Assembly (NCBI GenBank): GCA_022494885.1
Contig: JAGVSM010001409.1
Location: 558,001 to 622,000, forward strand
Length of the DNA: 64,000 nucleotides
Source of the DNA: Micrasema longulum
Lineage: Eukaryota > Arthropoda > Insecta > Trichoptera > Brachycentridae
Direction of reading: 5' to 3'
In this document: in pieces, positions 31,216 to 43,557 of the stretch
Position numbering within the stretch: the stretch's first letter is position 1
Layout of the letters: the number at the start of each line of letters is the position of its first letter
Notes under the pieces: generated by a model
What the model saw: only the letters and a program-made list of their open reading frames with translations
The model's database searches: none
Told to the model about the DNA's origin: nothing
Translations under genes and position numbers: made by a program

Positions 31216-31829
31216 TACCTAATATTCTCGTCATATGCGAAGTTGGTATGAAAATTTAAAGTATCTTCGTAGGTAACTTGTACCTATTTTTCATGTAGAA
31301 AACTTAATTTGATTTTGTAGTTAAAATTGAAGATAAATGTTAACTTTCTATTTTGACATGTGCCTTGGATTTAAAACACAAGCGAGTGATTCAACTGTAG
31401 TTTTAACTACTCAGCCAACCTCCACCGTGGAGTAACATCATGAGAAAAATATTTTTTTAATGTGTTTATTTTGGAGTCAAGTACGACTAGTTAGCTATTC
31501 GATTCATTGATTCAAAACAATTATCATTATGAACTCGTAAAAATGGCGAAGTTTACATTCGACCGCAAAACGTCGGATCATTGTATGTATTTATCTAGTC
31601 AGACAAATGCTGATAGCTACCCGTTTATTTATTACGATCATCTCTCTAGGGTGTAAGGTTTAGCGTCACAACGTCTACCTCCTATCGCTGAGAGTTGTTT
31701 AATTCACCGCAGTCGTTCTCAACCAGTGGCCTTCCTGCCCTTTAAGTGCAGACAGAAATTTGAATTATACATTAGAAAACGAAATTGCGCTTTATTATTA
31801 TTCTCTTTTCATTTTGATTTAACTATACA
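31216..31829. other. No recognised feature
   Basis: No gene or repeat could be assigned. Confidence 0.45.
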
Positions 31830-31940
31830 GTAAGTTTGCTAATCTGTTAAATGAAAGTAATCGATCAGTAAATAATCAGTCTTACGCTTCGGACACCAGA
31901 AACTTTTCAATTCGAAAATCCTTTAAAATCAATATTTCAC
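31830..31940 (-). repeat. SINE-1 body fragment
   Basis: 'aatcagtcttacgcttcgga' followed by 'caccag' matches the inverse of the '…ctgaagcgtaagactgat' part of SINE-1. Confidence 0.55.
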
Positions 31941-31989
31941 GTCTATTCTGCCATGTCCACAAAATTTGGACGAACCCAAAATATCAAAA

Positions 31990-32210
31990 TCATATCATTT
32001 CTTTTTATATATATCCTCTGTACGTGTGATGTCACCGTACTCCTCCTAAACGGCTAAACCGAGTTACGTGCGGCTTTCAAAGAAATACAGATCTTTGCGC
32101 TATGCGTGTTCGTAGATATTAAAATCTTTAATCGAATATGTAAAAAATAAGTTAGGAGCATAAATGTGTTATTCATCGATCTACCAGGGTTACGTTCGAG
32201 GAGAATGCAT
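31990..32210 (-). repeat. Lepidopteran RTE/Helitron-like repeat, copy 2
   Basis: Contains 'aacggctaaaccgagttacg', 'aaatacagatctttgcgct' and 'catcgatctaccagggttac', the reverse complement of 16140-16300 with substitutions. Confidence 0.65.
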
Positions 32211-32501
32211 TTGCAAAAAAATGGAAAGATGTTGTTTTTTTTTTGTATAAAAAAAGTTTATTTTTCAATGTTTACAAACAGCATTTGTTTTTTGTGGATC
32301 TAAATCAGATTCTTTTAAATTCCTTATGATTTCTACCCATTTATTTATATTTATTGGATTATTGGTAACAGTAAAATAATATTAAATACAATATATTTTT
32401 AAAAATCGTATTCATACATAAGTACACCCCTTTGTTGGTGAGATGACCGGAGTTTGACGTTTGCAAAAAGAATGCCATATTTGAAAAAAGATTCATTTTA
32501 T

Positions 32502-32670
32502 GTTTTGGAATTCAACCATAAACAAGTACCTAGGTACCTACTTGAATTCAAAATAAACAATTTTTGGTTTTGGAATTCAATCACAAACAAGAATCTAGGT
32601 ACCTACTTATCAATGAAAAGTATTTTGCAAACGTTCGGGCGGGACAACGTATGTCGGGTCCGCTAGTAAT
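32502..32670 (+). repeat. 65-bp tandem repeat ending in an RTE/Helitron-like tail
   Basis: 'gttttggaattcaa(c/t)ca…aacaag' and 'taggtacctactt' occur twice with period 65. The second unit runs into 'gggacaacgtatgtcgggtc' and 'cgctagt', a tail typical of lepidopteran repeats. The apparent 70-codon frame at 32454 is repeat-derived. Confidence 0.65.
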
Positions 32671-33479
32671 AATATAATAAAACAAATAAATATTGTTGAG
32701 TGTAAATACGAATAGTGTTTGAAAATGAATTAATTTCAAAAGGTTAGAGACTCATGTTCTCAAATGATGACTTAAGCTATAAAACAACAAGAGATCTAGA
32801 AAGTACGCAGAGGTTTTCTATTTTACTTGGGACATGGAGCGTTCGGCTCTGCTCACTTGGGATAGTAAATCCTATATACAATATACATAATATGTCCCCA
32901 GGTACTGAATACTGAAAGGAGACGAACAAAATACAGGGATTCATGTAATGTTTTCATGTTGTTTCTATTTGAAAAGTATCCATGTTGAATAAGCGTGCGG
33001 TTAGCTATTTTGTTCAATTTCCTAACGTGGCTTCAACTTTTCAAGGGATGGGTTTAAGTTGACCTTTATTGAAAACAGAATGTAATAAAAATATCATCAT
33101 GTACATTTTCAGGAAATAACAAGAAAAACAAAACTAAAATAGAGTATCCCAGGTTACCATCAGCTATACGCCTAGTGCCTCATTGATCCCAGCGCTTGTT
33201 TTCAGAGAATTACCCTGGTTCGAGTTAAAACAAGAATACGAGTGTGGTAAAATCGTGTAACAATGTGACATTGATTTGGGTACCTGGACCTTGTGAATAT
33301 ATTTTTTTTAATTACTGTTCATCACAGCTAAAAACATGTTTTTTGTCTCCCTCGGCTAGGGACACCTAGATATTATTTTCAATGTAAAAAAATAATACAT
33401 AAATTGTAAAAGAACAAATAAATAAAAAAGTGTATGGTCAGTATCGTGCGAAGCAACTGATAAAATTATTATGAATTAT
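32671..33479. other. No recognised feature
   Basis: AT-rich, with no open frame and no recognised repeat. Sequence near 33345-33365 (tccctcggctagggac) can form a short hairpin. Confidence 0.45.
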
Positions 33480-33600
33480 TATTTTTATTTTTTATTTTTA
33501 TTATATTGAAAACATATTATACATAATTATATACAATATTCCCAAGGAGTTTTTTAAAAAAAAACTCATTTAGGGACATACAGATAATAATTTTTTTAGA
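33480..33600 (-). repeat. LINE 3' UTR fragment (partner of 55420-55480)
   Basis: 'tattcccaaggagttttt' and 'aactcatttagggacata' are the inverse of 'gtccctaaatgagttttacc' and 'aactccctgggaatatt' at 55424-55462. The T-rich block at 33480-33510 is the minus-strand A tail. Confidence 0.6.
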
Positions 33601-34026
33601 GACGTTTTTAAATTTTAAACTATAATATTATTTAACAAAAGCAGAAAAATTAAAATTATGATATACTACAAATTAAAAGGGTATGAAAAATACTTGAAAA
33701 TAACAGAATAAACAGAATACTAGGCATGGAAATAAATTCAAAATAATGTTTACATTATGCAATCTGGGAAAGAAAATTGAAAAAGTTTAAAAATTACATG
33801 TATGTATATATACATACTGAACTAGTACAAAATAAAATCATTTTTTTTAATTAACAAAATATGCGCACACCCAATACAGGTTAATTTTTTTTATCAAAAA
33901 CGTTGAAAAAATTGAAATTATGTATACAAGCCAAAAAAAGTATATAAAAAGAAAAAAACACAAATAACATTTAAATAGTATTAAAAATTACATATTCAAG
34001 CAAAAACGGTGAAATATTAAAAGGTA

Positions 34027-34490
34027 TATGAAAATAAAACTTTGTTATCAGTGTTACACAATTTTATTCTTTTACAAGAACACAACTATAGTTTCGGGAG
34101 AGCGCTCCTCCCATCGACGGGTGGTATAAAACTAATATAATAAACACAGAATATTGTTCACAATGTCATCGAATCTAAACAAAAAATAAACAGATTAATC
34201 AGTGAAACTTAGAGCAGGGGGTTTTTATTCTTATCTAAGGTGTTGGCATATGAATGGATGGTTATCTTAAGTACAGATATGAAAACATGGACAAAACATT
34301 AAGTCGAATTTATTTCTTAAAATTTAGCACATAAGTGGAAGTTGCAATAAGTAAGTCTAAGATTTAATGTGTGGGAAGACATCGCTCGGCTAAGAGAGTG
34401 TTAACAGACGCGGGTCTAAGAAGGTGAGTGCGGTGAGGGTGGAAATAATAAAATATGTGTAACACTGATAACAAAGTTTTATTTTCATAA
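34027..34490. mobile_element. MITE with 42-bp terminal inverted repeats
   Basis: The ends 'atgaaaataaaactttgtta' plus 'tcagtgttacaca' and the inverse '…tgtgtaacactgataacaaa' plus 'gttttattttcat' match over about 42 bp with few differences. The interior (about 380 bp) has no open frame. The target duplication is unclear because the flanks are AT-only. Confidence 0.75.
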
Positions 34491-34569
34491 TAATTTATAA
34501 TGAAGTGTTACGAAGTGAATGCCGATTCAATTAAAAATAAAAAACAACTGATAAAAGTTTAAAAAGTCA

Positions 34570-34665
34570 TATTAAAACTATTAGAGAAGAAAGAGGAATT
34601 GTGGATGGGTATTAAGAGAGTGCTTTGAGGATAAGAACGAAGAGGTAAACCATGAACTAATAAGT
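34570..34665 (-). pseudogene. Short LINE fragment, homologous to 49345-49430
   Basis: 'ttagagaagaaagaggaatt' and 'tgaactaataagtg'-type sequence is nearly identical to 49345-49430. That segment encodes the minus-strand LINE peptide 'RSNSQSTFVIPIHNFSFFSN'. Confidence 0.65.
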
Positions 34666-34732
34666 GTTGAGGTTTTTCGCATGTTCGTAGATAAAACTGG
34701 ATTTCACAAAATTGTATGCTAACTACCTGTAA

Positions 34733-35178
34733 ATGCCTAGACTTTCATATTCCCTTATTTAAGGTATTCTCCATCCCTGTTGTAATTTGTTAATCTTAAT
34801 GACTCCCGAGGGGGTGAAATCCAGTCTTTTGTCTACGAACATTTGGACAAACTCAAATATTGTAATGAAACCAACTGGTCCAAAAAGAAGTTTAAAAATG
34901 GAAAAATTGTTTTCAGGCGTTGCCTAGTGTGTGAAATAATTCAGTCAGATGAATCTCTTCACAACAATAAAGGTTTCAGCTCTTTGACTTCACTAAAATC
35001 AACAAATGGAAGAATTGAAGAAATATGGATGTTCAAACATAGGCAAAATGGTGAACATTACACATTGTAAAGTAGCCACTTAAACCAGCCAATGACAGGT
35101 CATAAGCTCCGTAAATGCATAGACTTCCATATTCCCTTATTTAAGGTATTCTCCATCCCTGTTGTAATTTGTTAATAA
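34733..35178 (+). repeat. Family A repeat, rearranged copy
   Basis: The arm '…cttatttaaggtattctcca…' occurs twice in the same direction (34733-34793 and 35118-35176). The head lies inverted between them (34803-34860). The core is open for 75 codons from 34843 and carries RRCLVCEIIQSDESLHNN. Confidence 0.75.
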
Positions 35179-35220
35179 ACTTATCAATGAAACTTCTTAG
35201 TTTAGTTTTACATGTTATTA

Positions 35221-35289
35221 TTTTGACCAGCGAGCGCTTTCGACAGTCTTGAAGATGCCTACTTAGGCGAAAGCGCTCGTTGGTCAAAA
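35221..35289. repeat. 22-bp inverted repeat around a Penelope/hammerhead-like core
   Basis: 'ttttgaccagcgagcgcttt' plus 'cg' (35221-35242) is the near-exact inverse of 35268-35289. Between them lie 'cagtcttgaagatgcc' and 'ggcgaaagcgct', related to the 212-248 and 58121-58157 motifs. The core box is interrupted by an extra T. Confidence 0.7.
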
Positions 35290-37439
35290 TAATAAAAAGT
35301 AAAACTAAACCAAGAAGTTTTATTGATAAGTTTATTTATAATTTTATCATAATCATTGATGCATAAATGACAAAGTAGTTTTATTTTTAACTATTAAATA
35401 AATAACTATCGCTTTGAAGTAAATATAAACCGTGTATATTATAAGCAAGGTAAAAAATAATGCAACTCCTCATTTAAAAATATAAAAAAACAATTATTGA
35501 TCTAAGCTGCTATCAGGGTGCCGATGCAGATTCCCGTGAAGAGGACGATACTCGCTGATTTATCAACCAAATCTTACTGTGTACACGCGTATCAAAAAAA
35601 GAAAAAAAAACAATTAAGAGTGATATTATATTTGTCCAGGTAACAATATTGATACAAAAAATATTTTACTCTTTACTCAAGTTGTATTAAAAAAGTTCGG
35701 GGCTTTGTAGAAGTTATGAATATGTTTATAAGTTTCCTTCTGTGTGACGGAAGATTATTTTACATCAGAAGAACCTCACAAATATGTATAAGGTAATCGA
35801 GAGGAGCTTATATACACATTAGGGTTAGTGGCTAGTTGATTAATGTTTACAAATTTCTGAAATATAGCCTGAATTTCAGGCGAGTGTTTTTGACTAGATA
35901 ACTGTTCTAAAGTAAAAGTCCTATAAAATTTTTATCCTATTTTATTTAAAAAAAAGTGAAAATAAAGAATTTAAATTCATAACTTAAGCACTCCCGCGCA
36001 GTTCCATAAGAGATGTCGCGATGTTGAGCTCACCAGTTAGTTATCTGAGGCTTGCATAATGATTTTTGAGTACGATTTCCTATATATATATATATATATA
36101 TATATGAATGCTTTACAGGACACCTTTTAAGTTTTTATTTATGTTCTCTAAACCTAAAAAAAGTTATTTTAAGATACTAAACATTTGAAAATCTAGGTGG
36201 AGCAGACTCATCTACTCGTACTTGTTTACGTATTTACGATACTCTTGTGAAATTATAAAAAATATAGCCCTGAATTCTGGTGGTACATTTATGTACCACT
36301 TTGTTCTAGGTTTAAGGTTAAGGTAATCATGTAATAATTAATTACAGTTTGGAAAAAAAATCATAAGATATCGATTATAATATTTTATATACAACAAACT
36401 ATTTTAAACAATCCACAATACCTAGAATATGCGACCAATATAACAATATATTTACCGAGGCTGATATTTTTTGTGACAATGTATGTAAATTTAGGTCAAA
36501 AATTAAAGAAATTTTGAGAGAAGCAGATATTTAACTTTATTATTAATATTATTTACATATTTTTTCATTTCGTTTCTTTTCTTTTACATTTATTATATTT
36601 AACATAATTAAAATTATTGTATTAAGTGAAAACCATTTTTTTGGTGTGTGCATGAGTTTCTTACACTAATATACAAAGAAATTAGCAATATATGTGTACA
36701 TACGGTTTGTTTACCTAATAAAATAAATAATTTTAATGAAATGAGTCTCATGTATGTAGTTGCCATTATTTTTGTACATATGTGTGTTTATACGTGAACA
36801 ACATTTAATGACGTTCATGTAAAAATACAATAAATAAATACCACTTCTAAATAAATAATAAATAATAATAATCATAATACTATAAATTAATAAATACATA
36901 CTACTTTTCCCACTGTCCAATTATAAAAATAGTGTTTTAGATATTAAATCGTTATTTTAAAAATATTGTTTATTACAAATCCACAAAGACAATATAAATA
37001 GTAGTGCTTCTACGTCAAAACGTAAGTACGCGACCTAGAACAACTGGTAACATCTCAATTCTAAAATTGAAAACAACTGCAGTACAACATCATTATACTT
37101 ACAGAGGAATATTTTTCTTTAATGAAATGAACAAAGGAAATAAAAAGTGCAGTTAGGAATACGACGTCTTAATGAAAGAAGTAAAAACTTATATTTATAA
37201 TTCTTTTTTGTGTAGCACTGATTGAAAACACCGTTTTTTTTTGTAGTTTATATCGTGGGTATACAAGGAAAACCGCTTTACTGCAAAAAGCCAGTTTTGC
37301 GTTAATTGAATTTTCAAGTTTGGTTGTTCATTAAAAGTTAAGTTTTTTTTTATTTTTAATACTAATCATTTATTATTCATGAAACATATTATTCTACATA
37401 ACAGAATTTATATGAAATAAAAAGCAAGAGAATTTGAGA
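35290..37439. other. AT-rich sequence, (TA)n tract only
   Basis: No recognised element. A (TA)n microsatellite lies at 36081-36105. The frame at 36711-36920 looks accidental. Confidence 0.5.
36081..36105. repeat. (TA)n microsatellite
   Basis: Uninterrupted TA alternation. Confidence 0.95.
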
Positions 37440-37640
37440 TTTTTTTTAGTTTTTTTTTTAAATAAAAATATTTGCGTTCTTATGATATACCCAAATATTT
37501 CATTTCGAGGGCCATTTTCAACGAGTGGTAAATAACTCACTACTAGAAAATGGGAATCAAGTTGGGGTAGAGTGGGATTCAAACCACAGACCTTTGGTCT
37601 GTGAGTCCAACGCCCTAGCCACAGGACTACAACCCGATTT
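37440..37640 (-). repeat. SINE-3, minus-strand copy
   Basis: The minus strand carries 'gggttgtagtcctgtggcta', an anticodon-like region, a B box-like 'ggtttgaatcccac', then the body ending 'gaacgcaaatattt'. Confidence 0.8.
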
Positions 37641-39126
37641 GAATTAAGATAGAAAAAATAGAATCCGCATTTGGCTGATTTTCCTTGTGAAGAAATTTGT
37701 GCTGGTTGAGTTAGCCGGTGACATTGTTTAACTAAATTTGAGTTGTATCAAATTCAACACTGTCTTCATCTTTAGATATAGCATCTATCACATTAGCGGA
37801 AGAGAGCTCTTGTACCATTGATAGAATTCTTCGGGAATGACTCCTGTTTTGCATAACTTTAACAAATCTTTTTTAACATAGTTTTTTGCTGTAGTAAGGT
37901 TTCATTAATGCAGATATTTTTACTTCAATGAAAACTAGCGAAACTTACATAATACGAGTTGTTGTTTTTACTTGTAATAAAAACTTTGGATGTAATATAG
38001 TTTTCGTAACTAAAACTTAATTATTTTTCATTGTATATTCATTATTAAAAACCTAAACTTCGGTTAAAAAATAATCACTTAAAATCATTTAGGTGATTTT
38101 CTTTGTAAATATTTGAGAAGAAATGCTGCATATACGTTTTTACTCGCTCTACAATTCTCTATAACTCAGTTAATGACGGTAATATCATTTAACCGATTAT
38201 ACCTGTAGATAGAGGGTAAAAATTTGAAGTTAATGGTATTCATAACTCAAATATGCCAAAAACGTAGTTAACCAGTTTTCCTTGTATACCTACGATATGT
38301 TTTACAAACAATATTAAAAATTAAAAATAAAATAAACAAATTATTGTAAGACGTCACTCCCCATTATATTCACAAGAATTGTTTTATCTTACATGTAACG
38401 GGAAACTTTAATGTAAATGTTTGTAATAAATTAACAAAAAAATGTATTTAATGGTAATGTTGTATACTTATATTTTTTATCTGAATAAACTTCTTTAAAA
38501 AGATGGTGTTTTAATAATAAATAAAAATTGATTAAAAAATGTCCGATTAGCTATGGATTTTGATAAACTCCATAAATATTTCAATCCACTTCGTGTCCAG
38601 ATTTTGAGCTGTTTAAAACTTTTCTCTTTCGCAACGAATTGCAAAATAACCTCATTCAACACTTCCTCGTTTTCTTCGAGTGGGTCATATGTAAAAGTTT
38701 GATCAGAATTGAAATCTTTGTTTTAAAGATTCAATTTCCGAGAAAACTTCACAGAAAGGTTTACCATTGGTGGGAGAAATCGTTCCGAAAACAGCATGAT
38801 GGACTTAAAAACTTGCTTATGCGCATTGTTGTGAGCGCTTTTGAAAAATTTTATCAGAATTGAATTGAGTTATTTGATATTTGGATTTGACGAATAAATA
38901 AAAATCCAGCTTTGGTAAGATTGGGTAAATATATTACTATTTGTAATTGATTATATTTCAAAATAATCAATCAGCAAATGATAGGTCGTAAGATATGTAA
39001 ATGCATATTTATCATATTTTTGTAGATATATATATCATAACAAAACTCTATAATGAATCTTATTAAAGCAAAGTAGATATTAATCAAACTCCGGTCAATA
39101 ATTTAGTAAAGCCAAAGCAAAAAGTT
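37641..39126. other. No recognised feature
   Basis: The open frame at 38639-38863 begins at a non-ATG codon and has W/K/R-rich content ('HRKVYHWWEKSFRKQHDGLK') without a family I can name. A transposase remnant is possible. Confidence 0.4.
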
Positions 39127-39628
39127 TAATGAAAAATATTTTGAGTTTGTCTAAATATTTGTAGAAAACAACTGGATTGAAGATATTAAGATTTACAACT
39201 TACAACAGAGACGCAGAACATTTGAGTGAAGGAAATATGTAATTCTAAGCATTTGCAGGGCTTTTGAACTGTCCTAGTCTACAAAAATTTGAACCGACTT
39301 AAAATATTGTTGATTTAACCGATTAGTCCAAGAAGCATAAAAATTGTAAAATGTTTTAAGGCGTGGTAATGTTGTAATAAATAATGTTAGTTGAAATAAT
39401 TGAGTCAGACGAATTTCACCCACATCTTAAAAGGTTTTAGATCTTTAACTTTAAAAAATTCAACACACGAAAACATGGAAGAAATGTGGATGTTCAAACA
39501 TCGACAAAATGGAGTGTTACATAGTGGCCATTTAAACGAGTTAATGATAATATTCATAAGCCCGCTAATGCTTAGACTTCCATATTTTCTTCTCTGAAAT
39601 GTTCTCCGTCCGTGTTATAATGTTCTAG
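39127..39628 (+). repeat. Family A repeat, diverged copy
   Basis: Head 'aatattttgagtttgtctaa', left arm 'ttacaacagagacgcagaac' and the inverse right arm near 39575-39620. Divergence from the other copies is high, so this is an old insertion. Confidence 0.75.
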
Positions 39629-39749
39629 GAAGTTTAATGTTTAACTAGTATAATTTTTACAATTAATTTAGAATTATGTGTGTAGAAAAATATGTCAAAA
39701 TCTTGAACTAAATGGTTTCGTTAAATTTCAACCGAAATGTTGAAACAGT

Positions 39750-40092
39750 ATGGCTGCGCATATAATATTATTATGTTGGTATGCGTTGGTATATATTACT
39801 GTCGCAATCTCAACATCCGATCTACCTTGCCTACCCGACCCCAGTATTCTTTCGCCACCTGCCATTGAAAGATCTGGTGTTTACCCGCAAGATTCTTTGT
39901 TACGCCGCGCCGCGCCGCGTCTAAATTTGTACATTGTTTGTCCAATCGCTTTAGTGCGGCATCCAGAAGCTTGCTGCAGAAGGCCTTCCGCGTTACGTGC
40001 GCCGGTGCCGCATCTTCAAAAGTGTCAAGTGTCAGAATACAACCGAGTGTTACACGAAGGAGAAAAGATAGGAACAGGTTAGTGGCTTCCAA
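39750..40092. other. GC-richer island with overlapping frames on both strands
   Basis: About 300 bp stand out from the AT-rich background and are open on the plus (39750-40082) and minus (40092-39796) strands. The minus frame has 'KLLDAALKRLDKQCTNLDAA' and 'GKHQIFQWQVAKEYWGRVGK'. The plus frame starts with a hydrophobic stretch that could mimic a signal peptide. I recognise neither. A decayed transposon or a gene fragment is possible. Confidence 0.3.
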
Positions 40093-40114
40093 TTATAGTC
40101 CATCTTTGTCGGTG

Positions 40115-40140
40115 TCAAATCGTCGTGAACGACGATTTGA
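40115..40140. repeat. Perfect 12-bp hairpin
   Basis: TCAAATCGTCGT and its exact reverse complement with a 2-nt centre, just downstream of the GC-richer island. Confidence 0.85.
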
Positions 40141-40368
40141 CTACGACAATTGAACGTAGTTATGCAGAAAGCCCACATTTTGGTCAAATGAGATGTTGGT
40201 GTTATCGGGTGCAGTAAGGTCAATTCTATGTTCCGCTAAAAACAGCCAGGCCGCTTTCATAAAAAAACCGTAATAATCACCTTCTGAAAATAGTGTTGAT
40301 CACAAAAACGGCATTTCTCCATTTGAAGAAAACACCCACAGCACAATGAAAATCTTACGGTGTAGTAA

Positions 40369-41164
40369 TAGAATTAAGAATAGTCTAGAACGAGCGTAGA
40401 ATCTTACTTGAATACATCGGACTGTGTCCAATAATTCCCCCACTATGCCCTACTTTCACCGCGCGCATTCGTTATGTCGCCGCGTAATGTTGCTTGATGG
40501 GAAAATAAAATCATAACACAAATGTAAGGTAAAAAAAAGCTATCTGTTAATTTTTCTAAAATTTTATTGTGCACGTGGAAACATTGATTGACACAACAAA
40601 GTAGATAAGTAAAGAGTCAATTAATAAGAGTAATTGAATTAATGAACTTTGAACTTAAAATATAAAACAAATTTTATTTTACATGAAACCGATATTTTTA
40701 TATCATGTTAAATAATATTTGATGTTTTAAAGATAATGTCAGTCAATTGTCCACCACAGAGTTGTTTAATCTGAGATCCAATTTTCATTAATTCTCTGAG
40801 ATGAGCAAAGTAGGGTAAAAAACATACTGCCCTGGCAACACTAACGAAATGTTCATTTTGTTTCTTCGACAATCTGACAGATGGAAAAATAATTCAATGT
40901 TTAAGTAATGCAATTGCTACATACACATTCATTTGCTAATTACACATGAAATGTGATTCCATCCTGTTTCTTTAAGATCCTAGCAGTATTTTTACATTTT
41001 AAAAGAACACAACCCGGCGTAGTTAAATTCAAATCACGAGTTGCGTACTGAGCGACGTCTACAAAGAAACTAATGGGAAAAAACGTACACCTACTCATTT
41101 ATGAGTAGTTTTGTCACCTTCTGTTTGATGTGCGTATGCGGTTTCTGGACTGTTCTTAATTCTA
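40369..41164 (-). mobile_element. 0.8-kb MITE with TA target sites, copy 2
   Basis: Reverse-complement partner of 11691-12481 over its full length, with small indels. Both termini carry the TAGAATTAAGAA-type inverted repeat. Confidence 0.8.
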
Positions 41165-42029
41165 TGGGTGTGGTAATGATCGGAAGATTAATATCTCCAG
41201 ATTTAATTTTATAAATGGATTAATTTAAAAATACTCATAATAAAAACATATGTTTTAATACAGAATGACACATACATATTAGATCGGACTGTTTTCTGCA
41301 AAATGCACATTTAAGGTTCTGTGGTCAGCCAGACTTTGAAAAACATGGTCAAATACATAGTTAAATTCTTTCGCTTTCAATCATAGAAGCCGTTGGGCTT
41401 CGTCCCCGCTTTCGCGCCCGGTAGGAAAATGCTTTTTTCTCACCTCAGTGCCTTACGCACCATTACACGAAAAATGATTAAGAATCTGTACAACTTTTAA
41501 TTAAAGATAATTCAAGAGCGAAACCTTATAAAATCCAATTAATTTGATGTGAAAGAAATCAAACGTTATAAAAATTAAGTTTCTATCAAAGGTAATTGAA
41601 AAAAATAAAACGGTTAATTACCAATTTGTAAAATGAAGAATGAAATCGGTGAACTGGACATTTTTAACGCAATATCACCACTCGAATTGACAGTTCAATA
41701 CTGATTGAAAGGAACAAAAGAATCTTAAGTAAATAATCGTAAAATTTTCTCCAAGTTATTTAATTGAAGAAATTCCTCTCTTCGATATTGACGTTCGGAT
41801 AGGTTCCGCTTTGTGAAAAATTCAGGCGATTGGACGGTCAAAATAATTTGATATTAAGGTTTTTGTACAGAATACGTACAATAATATTTTTATAGCTGAT
41901 AATAATTGTGACAATGGGTTTTAATTATTTCATTCGACTCGAATATTAAGTAAATGCCGGAAATTAATTAAAAAAACACATAAACGTTATTTTAAAAAGA
42001 ACCTTTTATTCATATTATAAATTTAAATG
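41165..42029. other. No recognised feature
   Basis: AT-rich, without an open frame or recognised repeat. Confidence 0.5.
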
Positions 42030-42345
42030 TGTGTAGCAGGTGGCAAGTTTTATGTATCGTTTTATCAGCACTATGATTTTTTTAAGTATTGTGATTTTAA
42101 TTACTCTGCCTGTGACGTTACAAGTTCTCTACGGCAAGTTCTGCTGATTGGTGACTTGGCTACCCGGTAACCGGAAATGTATCATAACACTCTGTCATTG
42201 TTAAGAACTATTGACGCCACGTCGTTCAAAGTAGTTCGTTTTCATATATTTTAGAGAAACTTTGCGTACAATCAATTTTTACCGCGCGTAAGAAAACATT
42301 TTTTATTTCCAATTTTCCATTGCATTGAACTTCCTCTTTCCTTTA
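42030..42345 (+). repeat. Solo copy of the arm of the 49951-51795 foldback
   Basis: 'atcagcactatgattttttt', 'attactctgcctgtgacgtt', 'acgtcgttcaaagtagttcg' and 'ttttaccgcgcgtaagaaaa' match the left arm at 50040-50325 in order. Confidence 0.75.
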
Positions 42346-42533
42346 TCTGCTACATTTTTTTGGTAATAGATTTCTCTGGATTATGCGTAGTCTGACTAGC
42401 TAGGTACAACCTGTTTTAAGGCAGACATTTTTATGCCTAGAGCAAAAAAAAAGCAGAACTACCTACTACTGAATTTATTGGTATGCATGTTTAAAATGAA
42501 TCCGTCAATTTGCGGCCATTTTGAACGAGTAAC

Positions 42534-42725
42534 GGCCAATTGCATCAAAAAAGTTAAGTCAAATAAAGTTTAAAGCTAAATAATTGTTGCGTTTTCGTCA
42601 AAATGAACAAAAGAGTTCGCACTAAAAAGTCAAATAAAACAACTCATTTTGCACATTTTGACTAAGATGCAACAATAATTTTACTTTAAATTTGATTAAA
42701 CTAAACTTTTTTAATGCAACTGGCT
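42534..42725. mobile_element. Hairpin MITE (about 190 bp)
   Basis: Left arm 42541-42617 and right arm 42639-42718 are inverted copies ('aattgttgcgttttcgtcaa' against 'attgttgcatcttagtcaaa'; 'ttgcatcaaaaaag' against 'ttgcattaaaaaag'), with a 21-nt loop. Confidence 0.7.
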
Positions 42726-42754
42726 CTAAGACGCGTTTCAAGATTATTTGAAAG

Positions 42755-43047
42755 CGAAAATGACTGCCGCTCACGCCTCGTGGCGTGTTCGCGACTTTTT
42801 GCCAAAAACCAAACCGCATTGATGTTTCTAGGCTCCGTATTCTCCGCACTTGGTCCCTTGCGACTTTTTACTGTTGTCAAAGATGAAGAGCTCAATGAAA
42901 GGACGACGTGCAGCGGTCATAGAGGAGATAAATACCGAATCGCTGACGAAACGAAAGCCCATACCTAAAAATGCGTTCCAGAAATGTTTAGAAGAATGGA
43001 AAAAGCACTGGCACACGTGTAACATAGCCGATGGTGATTTTTTTTAA
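42755..43047 (+). pseudogene. mariner transposase C-terminal remnant
   Basis: Three frames together give the end of a mariner-family DDD transposase. 'AHASWRVRDFLPK' (about 42770-42810) follows the second catalytic Asp region. 'APYSPHLVPCDFLL' (42832-42870) carries the third catalytic Asp at 42862-42864. From 42850 the frame reads 'SMKGRRAAVIEEIN', 'KPIPKNAFQKCLEEWKKHWH' and 'TCNIADGDFF'. A stop at 42829-42831 precedes the PYSP block, so it is inactive. Typical mariner proteins are about 340-350 residues, and only about the last quarter remains. The terminal inverted repeats were not found. Confidence 0.88.
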
Positions 43048-43556
43048 AGATACAATATCTGTATCTTAGAAGATAAAACTCAGGAGTCAAATTTTTGCCG
43101 TTTTGAAGTTAAAAATGAAGAAATTATGGCAATAAGCTATTTTATCCACGAATAAAATACCGAAGTCCTCTTTCTTCATAAAAATGCTGTTTTATGACGA
43201 AATAAAAATCTGAAGTCCAATTTACTTTAACGCAAAAAACATCAGTAGTCCCAGTTACATTATTACATTATTATAAAGATAATCATTATTTTACGTTAAA
43301 GGTTCTTTATAGAATGAAGTTATTTTATTTGGTTCAAAAGTTATGTATAAAAATTTGTTAATAAATTTAAATATAATAATTTATTCAAAAATAATAAAAA
43401 CCACTTCTCACTGCTTTCTTTTAGGTATTAAATTAAATTAGATAACCGCTTAAACTGTAAATAACACGTGCAAACTGCTGTCGCAAAAATAAGCAAATAA
43501 TGTACGGGATGTTTTAAAAAAAAAAAAAAGACGTGTTAGGAAAATGGTAAATGCTG
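43048..43556. other. No recognised feature
   Basis: AT-rich. The right end of the mariner copy may lie here but could not be defined. Confidence 0.45.
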
Positions 43557-43557
43557 A

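Noticed and set aside
39796..40092. Minus frame as a secreted host protein
   Set aside because: The N-terminus is only weakly signal-like, starts with an acidic residue, and no family is recognised. It is kept only as an unassigned island.
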